Source: Rudaeicoccus suwonensis
GTDB lineage: Bacteria > Actinomycetota > Actinomycetes > Actinomycetales > Dermatophilaceae
Reading direction: 5' to 3'
Assembly (NCBI RefSeq): GCF_007829035.1
Contig: NZ_VIVQ01000002.1
Span: forward strand, 434,001-498,000
DNA: 64,000 bases
The translations under genes were made by a program, and so were the position numbers. Shown piece by piece: positions 56,999 to 64,000 of the stretch. Below the pieces are notes generated by a model. That model made no database searches. It saw only the letters and a list, made by a program, of their open reading frames with translations, and had not been told where the DNA came from. How positions within the stretch are numbered: the first letter of the stretch is position 1; each line of letters starts with the position of its first letter.

Positions 56999-57055
56999 TG
57001 AGCTGGCGGAAGGTGGCGTTATGCGTGTCGGACAACGACGTCGAGTGCCAGGTCA
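56999..57055 (+). repeat. Palindromic repeat family, copy 5
   Basis: Begins TGAGCTGGCGG and ends GTGCCAGGTCA; one mismatch in the outer arms. It lies in the 340-bp gap between the divergent MMPL and Fur genes, otherwise without a gene. Confidence 0.8.
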
Positions 57056-57094
57056 ACCGAGAAAGTGCGCCCGCCTGGGCGGCCCCAGACGTAA

Positions 57095-59890
<2,796 letters not shown>

Positions 59891-59959
59891 TCGCCGTCCT
59901 GCGACGCTGCACCTGATGGAGGTGTGGCCGCGGTAGCGCGGTGCGTCAGAAATTGGCGG

Positions 59960-60016
59960 GTGCGTGCGAGGTTGCTGGTCAGGCGCGAAGCGACTGTTCA
60001 GCAACCTCGCACGCAC
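59960..60016 (+). repeat. Long perfect hairpin downstream of katG
   Basis: GTGCGTGCGAGGTTGCTG (59960-59977), 21-base loop, exact complement at 59999-60016. First of two tandem 18-bp hairpins. Confidence 0.85.
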
Positions 60017-60033
60017 GCACCGGCGAGATGTTC

Positions 60034-60073
60034 AGCAGGGGCCCGGCCGGCGTCAGCCGGCCGGGCCCCTGCT
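60034..60073 (+). terminator. Second perfect hairpin downstream of katG
   Basis: AGCAGGGGCCCGGCCGGC (60034-60051), loop GTCA, exact complement 60056-60073. No T-tract. Probably the katG terminator. Confidence 0.75.
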
Positions 60074-60088
60074 GCGTCATACGTGCGC

Positions 60089-60134
60089 GGTGAAACCGTG
60101 GTGTAGCCACGGTGAAACCGGATGGGCGCAGACT
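60089..60134 (+). promoter_or_regulatory. SARP-type direct repeats and -10 of the exporter operon
   Basis: GGTGAAACCG at 60089-60098 and again at 60111-60120, with a weaker copy GGTGTAGCCA exactly between (60100-60109, 7 of 10 identical): three repeats at 11-bp period. CAGACT (60129-60134) follows, then seven bases and the ATG at 60142, the leaderless layout seen at recF. Confidence 0.6.
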
Positions 60135-60141
60135 CGAAGGC

Positions 60142-61161
60142 ATGAACACCACTACTGCTCCCATCGGTCTGGTGACCGCCGTGGACACCCCACCCACCGG
60201 TTTTGCGGTCGAAACCTCAGCAATCACAAAACGATTCGGCGATTTCGTGGCTGTCGATCGCATCGACCTCGTCGTTCCCAAGGGTCAGGTCTTCGGCATC
60301 CTCGGGCCCAACGGCGCAGGTAAGACCACCCTGTTGCGCATGCTCGCAACCCTGCTGCCGATCGACGGCGGCACCGCGCACATCTTCGGCGAGGACGTCG
60401 CTGCGCACCCGCACGTGATCCGCCAGCTGATCGGTCTGACCGGGCAATACGCGTCGGTCGACGAGGAGCTCACCGGCACCGAGAACCTGCGGTTGTTCGC
60501 CCGGTTGCAAGGCATGCCGCGCAAAGCCGCTGCCGAGACCGCCACCGACCTGCTGGAGCGCTTCGGTCTGCAGGATGCCGCAGGCAAGCCGTTGTCGACC
60601 TTCTCCGGCGGCATGCGCCGACGCCTCGACCTGGCGGCCAGTCTGATCAGCCGGCCGCCGCTGATCTTCCTGGACGAGCCGACGACCGGTCTGGACCCAC
60701 GCACCCGCGGCCAGATGTGGCAGACGATTCGCGAATTGGTAGCCGGGGGCTGCACGGTGCTGCTCACGACGCAATACCTCGATGAGGCCGACCAGCTCGC
60801 CGACCGCATTGCCGTGATCGACCACGGCCACAAGGTCGCCGAGGGCACGCCCGATGAGTTGAAGACGCAGATCGGCACGGCGACCCTGCAGGTCGGACTG
60901 GCCGACGAGGGCGACCTGGCTCGCGCGGCGGATGTCATCGCCCAGGTGCTCGGCGAGGAACCCTCGCTGTCGCCGGAGCGCTCCCGGATCACCGTGCCGC
61001 TGCCGCTGGCGGACCGCGCCACCGACGTGCTGCTCGCGCTGCGCACCGCCCACCTGTCGATCGAGTCGATCGCGGTGCAGAAACCCACCCTCGACGAGGT
61101 CTTCCTGACCCTGACCGGCGACGGCGTCGACACCACCGATGGTCAGGAGGCCACCGCATGA
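60142..61161 (+). CDS. ABC exporter ATPase, DrrA type
   Basis: 339 residues. Walker A GILGPNGAGKTTLLRML, signature FSGGMRRRLDLAASL, Walker B PLIFLDEPTTGLDPRT and the DrrA-type switch LLTTQYLDEADQLADRIAVI, then a C-terminal domain ending LDEVFLTLTG. This is the ATPase of daunorubicin-resistance-type exporters. An in-frame GTG at 60112 would add ten residues, but falls inside the repeat region. The stop overlaps the permease start (ATGA). Confidence 0.94.
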   Translation: MNTTTAPIGLVTAVDTPPTGFAVETSAITKRFGDFVAVDRIDLVVPKGQVFGILGPNGAGKTTLLRMLATLLPIDGGTAHIFGEDVAAHPHVIRQLIGLTGQYASVDEELTGTENLRLFARLQGMPRKAAAETATDLLERFGLQDAAGKPLSTFSGGMRRRLDLAASLISRPPLIFLDEPTTGLDPRTRGQMWQTIRELVAGGCTVLLTTQYLDEADQLADRIAVIDHGHKVAEGTPDELKTQIGTATLQVGLADEGDLARAADVIAQVLGEEPSLSPERSRITVPLPLADRATDVLLALRTAHLSIESIAVQKPTLDEVFLTLTGDGVDTTDGQEATA

Positions 61162-61967
61162 GCACGCTCACCCTGACCGACCCGCGCGACCTGTCCCGGC
61201 ACGTCAGCCTGCGGCATACGTTCTCGCAGATCCTGTCGATGGCCGGCCGCTCGCTGATCAAGATGCGACGCAACCCGGAGCAGTTGTTCGACGTGGTCTT
61301 CCAGCCGATCCTGTTCACGCTGATGTTCGCCTACGTCTTCGGGGGCGCGATCTCGGGCAGCACGCACAGATACCTGCCGCTGATCATCCCGGGAATCCTG
61401 GCCCAGACCGTCCTGACGGCGTGTATGGCGACCGGCACCCAGCTGCGCGAAGACATGGACAAGGGCGTCTTCGACCGCTTCAAGTCACTGCCGATCTCGC
61501 GGCTGGCGCCACTGGCCGGGCCGATGGTCGCCGACCTGGTGCGGTACACGATCGCGGTCACGCTGACCATCCTGATGGGCCTGGTCATGGGCTACCGACC
61601 GCACGGCGGTGTCGGCGGCGTCGTCGGCGCGGGCTTGCTGCTCATCTTCGCCGGCTGGTCACTGGCGTGGGCGTTCACCTGGTTGGGGACGATCGCCAAG
61701 TCTGCGCGCGCCGTGCAGGGCTACTCGATGATGGTGATGTTCCCGTTGACGTTCTTGTCGAACGCCTACGTCCCGACCACCTCCATGCCGACGTGGCTGC
61801 AGGACTTCGTCAAGGTCAACCCGGTGTCGCACATCGTCTCGGCGGCGCGCGATCTGATGAACCAGGGCGCGGTCACCGCGGAGGTCGGTTGGGCACTCGT
61901 CGGTTGTGTCGCGGTCATTGCGATCTTCGCGCCGCTGTCGCTGGTGAGCTACCGCCGCAAGATCTGA
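61158..61967 (+). CDS. ABC exporter permease, DrrB type
   Basis: 269 residues, six membrane helices of the ABC-2 type: QPILFTLMFAYVFGGAISGS, PGILAQTVLTACMATGTQLR, FDRFKSLPISRLAPLAGPMV and the NPVSHIVSAARDLMNQG ending are typical of DrrB. It forms the membrane part of the exporter with the upstream ATPase. Its end overlaps the end of the convergent regulator gene by 19 bp. Confidence 0.94.
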   Translation: MSTLTLTDPRDLSRHVSLRHTFSQILSMAGRSLIKMRRNPEQLFDVVFQPILFTLMFAYVFGGAISGSTHRYLPLIIPGILAQTVLTACMATGTQLREDMDKGVFDRFKSLPISRLAPLAGPMVADLVRYTIAVTLTILMGLVMGYRPHGGVGGVVGAGLLLIFAGWSLAWAFTWLGTIAKSARAVQGYSMMVMFPLTFLSNAYVPTTSMPTWLQDFVKVNPVSHIVSAARDLMNQGAVTAEVGWALVGCVAVIAIFAPLSLVSYRRKI

Positions 61968-64000
61968 AGGCGCTGGTCGAGGGCGCTCTGCCACGACTCG
62001 ATCCAGCTGCCGTCGTCCCACTCCCGCTCGAGCTGCGCGCGCGCCCGGTCCATCGCACCGGGCGCGCGTTGCTGTGCAAAGTCGCTGCCGCGAGTCCAGT
62101 CCATCGACGGGTAGGCCTGGTTGTAGCCCGCGCGGTGGGCGAGCACGAGCAGGGTCGCACCGGTCAGCGCGTCCGAGTCGTCGCGCGCGAGCAGCCACAG
62201 ACCGAACGCGAAGGTGATGGCGCCCAGCGCCGGCAGGTCCAGTTGCGCCGGGAGGTCCGCAACAGCCAGCCGCAGCAGGTCGGCGCACTCCTGCGCCAGG
62301 TCGGCGGCGTCCGGGTCGTCCGGGCTGTGCCACGCATAGGTCGTCAGATTCGCTGCCAGGATGCCCAGGAGCCACGGGTTGCGATGGTCTTCGGTGGCGA
62401 AACCTTCCAGGTGTATGCCGCGGACCCGCCTGAGCGCGAGTCGTTGCAGTTCAAGGGCTTTGGGCAGGTCGCCCTTGGCGGCGGCGATCTCGGCGAGCGC
62501 CTGGTCGACGACCCGGTTGTTCGGCGCCTCCTGCGAGGCCAGCAGCAACTCGTTGTCGATCTGCTGCAGCACCTGTTCCGAGCCGCTCACATCACCGGCG
62601 TCGAGACGGCCGAGCGCGATGGTCAGCAGCGCCATGGCCGCGTCATAGTCGGCATGCAGCCGGCGCATCGGGCTGATCGCCGTCGCCGCATCACGGGCGG
62701 CCTCCTCTCGGCGGCCGCTTTGCACGAGCAGACCGGAGCGCTCGCCATACAGCTCGGCCGTCGCCCAGGGACCGTCGAGATCCGGGTCGAGTTCGGCGAG
62801 GGCGCGATCGAGCAGGGAGAGGGCCTCGGTGGTGCGACCGGCATTCTCGAACAGGTGGGCCAGCCAGCGGGTCGCCGCGCGCCGCACCCACGGCGACTCG
62901 TCGGCGGCCAGGTCGGTCAGCGCCCCCTCAGCCGCTTGCTGGCCGGCTGTCTCGGTGAGCGCCATCGCGGCCGAAGCCCGCAGCGAGCCCGAGATCGCGG
63001 GGTCGTCGCCCGGTCCGAGTTCGCGCAACCGGTTGGTGACGGCCGGGTCGGTGGTGCGACTCAGGAACGAGCTGATGATCTGGATCCAGTCCAGCAGAAC
63101 TCGCTGGCTGTCCAGGGAGTGCGGATCGGTGACCACCGGATCGACGGCGATGCGGGTCATCGCCTCGCGCCGGGCGAAACCCATCGGGATGCGCGAGGTG
63201 ACCTGCCACAGCCACAGCAGCATCCGGCAGATGTCGACCGCAGCCTCGATGTCACCAGAGTCAACCGAATCATCAAGCACCGCAGTGAGATTGACTTCTT
63301 CATCCCAGAGCTTGTCGACGACGTCGACCTGAGTGCTGCCGTGCACTCGGTCGGCCAGGTCGCGGCACAGGGCCTGCGCCCACCGGCGAAGCGCCGCACG
63401 TAGGACATCCGTGTCGCCCGCTTCGGCGAGACGGTCGCGGCCGAACTCACGGACGGTCTCGAGCATGCGATAGCGCACCCGGCCGGCGCCGTCGGACTCA
63501 TAGGTTTGCAAGAGGGAGTGATCCAGGAGCGTCTCGACCGCCGTGAGGCCATCCGCATCTGGTGAGGTATGACGCAGCAGCACTTCCGCATCGCTGAGGT
63601 CGAATCCGTCTGGGAAGACCGACAATTCACGCAACGCCCGCTGCGCAGACAGGTCGAGCATCTGCCACGACCAGTCGATGACCGCGTGCAGCGTCTGATG
63701 GCGCTGCGGAGCATCGCGGATGTTGCCGCGCAGCAAGGCAAATCGCTGGTCGAGGCGGTCGCGGATGTCGGCGACGGACATCACTCGCGTGCGGGCAGCG
63801 GCCAACTCGATGGCGAGCGGAAGGCCGTCGAGTCGGTCGCACACCTGCGCGACGGTGTCGGAATCCAGCGTGATGCCGGGGCGGGCAGCGGTCGCTCGAT
63901 CGGTGAACAGCTGCACCGCCTGTTCCCCGGACAACTGTGCGAGCGGGTAGAGGTGTTCGGCGTGGATCGCCAGCGGCATACGTGAGGTGGTCAGCACGGC
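61949..64000 (-). CDS. AfsR/SARP-type regulator, C-terminal ATPase and TPR part (5' end outside window)
   Basis: About 683 residues are visible; the frame is open at the window end. VLTTSRMPLAIHAEHLYPLA, CDRLDGLPLAIELAAARTRV, DRLDQRFALLRG and LHAVIDWSWQMLDLSAQRAL are the NB-ARC/STAND ATPase region found in AfsR-like regulators with BTAD domains; RYRMLETVREFGRDRLAEAG follows, then about 350 residues of helical repeats (TPR-like). The P-loop and any DNA-binding and BTAD domains would lie beyond 64000. LuxR-type ATPases share part of this pattern, so the class is not certain. Confidence 0.8.
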   Translation of the reverse strand, partial: AVLTTSRMPLAIHAEHLYPLAQLSGEQAVQLFTDRATAARPGITLDSDTVAQVCDRLDGLPLAIELAAARTRVMSVADIRDRLDQRFALLRGNIRDAPQRHQTLHAVIDWSWQMLDLSAQRALRELSVFPDGFDLSDAEVLLRHTSPDADGLTAVETLLDHSLLQTYESDGAGRVRYRMLETVREFGRDRLAEAGDTDVLRAALRRWAQALCRDLADRVHGSTQVDVVDKLWDEEVNLTAVLDDSVDSGDIEAAVDICRMLLWLWQVTSRIPMGFARREAMTRIAVDPVVTDPHSLDSQRVLLDWIQIISSFLSRTTDPAVTNRLRELGPGDDPAISGSLRASAAMALTETAGQQAAEGALTDLAADESPWVRRAATRWLAHLFENAGRTTEALSLLDRALAELDPDLDGPWATAELYGERSGLLVQSGRREEAARDAATAISPMRRLHADYDAAMALLTIALGRLDAGDVSGSEQVLQQIDNELLLASQEAPNNRVVDQALAEIAAAKGDLPKALELQRLALRRVRGIHLEGFATEDHRNPWLLGILAANLTTYAWHSPDDPDAADLAQECADLLRLAVADLPAQLDLPALGAITFAFGLWLLARDDSDALTGATLLVLAHRAGYNQAYPSMDWTRGSDFAQQRAPGAMDRARAQLEREWDDGSWIESWQSALDQRLQILRR

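Overview
The window is high-GC actinobacterial chromosome around the replication origin. Gene order follows the dnaA region known from Mycobacterium and Streptomyces: DUF6049-murJ-sigM-anti-sigma-trxB-trxA, then parB-parA-rsmG-khpB-yidC-yidD-rnpA-rpmH on the minus strand, then dnaA, dnaN, gnd, recF, dciA, gyrB, gyrA, DUF3566, tRNA-Ile, DLW-39 and tRNA-Ala. The YidC, gnd and DUF3566/DLW-39 arrangement suits Micrococcales (perhaps Dermacoccaceae or Intrasporangiaceae). The exact family is a guess.

Layout. 1-9.6 kb: envelope and redox block (partial DUF6049 gene, MurJ flippase, separate pseudokinase, ECF sigma and anti-sigma, thioredoxin pair). 9.7-15 kb: an inserted catabolic module (amidohydrolase, NCS1 permease, LacI regulator with its operator) and xthA, at the place where mycobacteria carry cwlM. 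15.1-21 kb: chromosome segregation and ribosome/membrane-insertion genes, with four parS-like sites. 21.4-26 kb: dnaA, a TetR/efflux pair, and an oriC-like cluster of DnaA boxes next to dnaN. 27-38.3 kb: gnd, an esterase, recF, dciA, gyrBA, DUF3566, two tRNAs and a 41-residue DLW-39 gene. 38.3-43.9 kb: a probable decayed integrated element at tRNA-Ala with a serine-recombinase remnant, broken genes, a FrnE-like oxidoreductase with a coupled 53-residue ORF, and an efflux pump with an HxlR regulator. 44-64 kb: accessory genes, mostly regulator/target pairs (MarR/VOC, LysR/YciI, chromate transporter halves, LysR/hydrolase, AraC/MFS, MMPL, Fur/KatG), ending with a DrrAB-type exporter and the C-terminal part of a large AfsR/SARP-type regulator.

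Features that ordinary gene calling would miss: (i) a family of five or six palindromic repeats of about 56 bp between 49.9 and 57.1 kb, with compensatory arm changes; (ii) three direct repeats at exactly 11-bp period just upstream of the exporter promoter, the pattern bound by SARP regulators; (iii) yidC without a standard start codon ahead of its first membrane segment; (iv) parS sites written into the coding sequence of parA and parB and over the start codon of rsmG; (v) a chromosome-wide excess of the pentamer GTATG/CATAC that drops sharply inside the tRNA-Ala element; (vi) a degraded transposase and a duplicated gene tail lying among the palindromic repeats.

Limits: everything was read by eye from one sequence. 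Family names rest on recognised motifs and synteny, not on searches. Start codons were chosen from ribosome binding sites, overlaps and homologue lengths.
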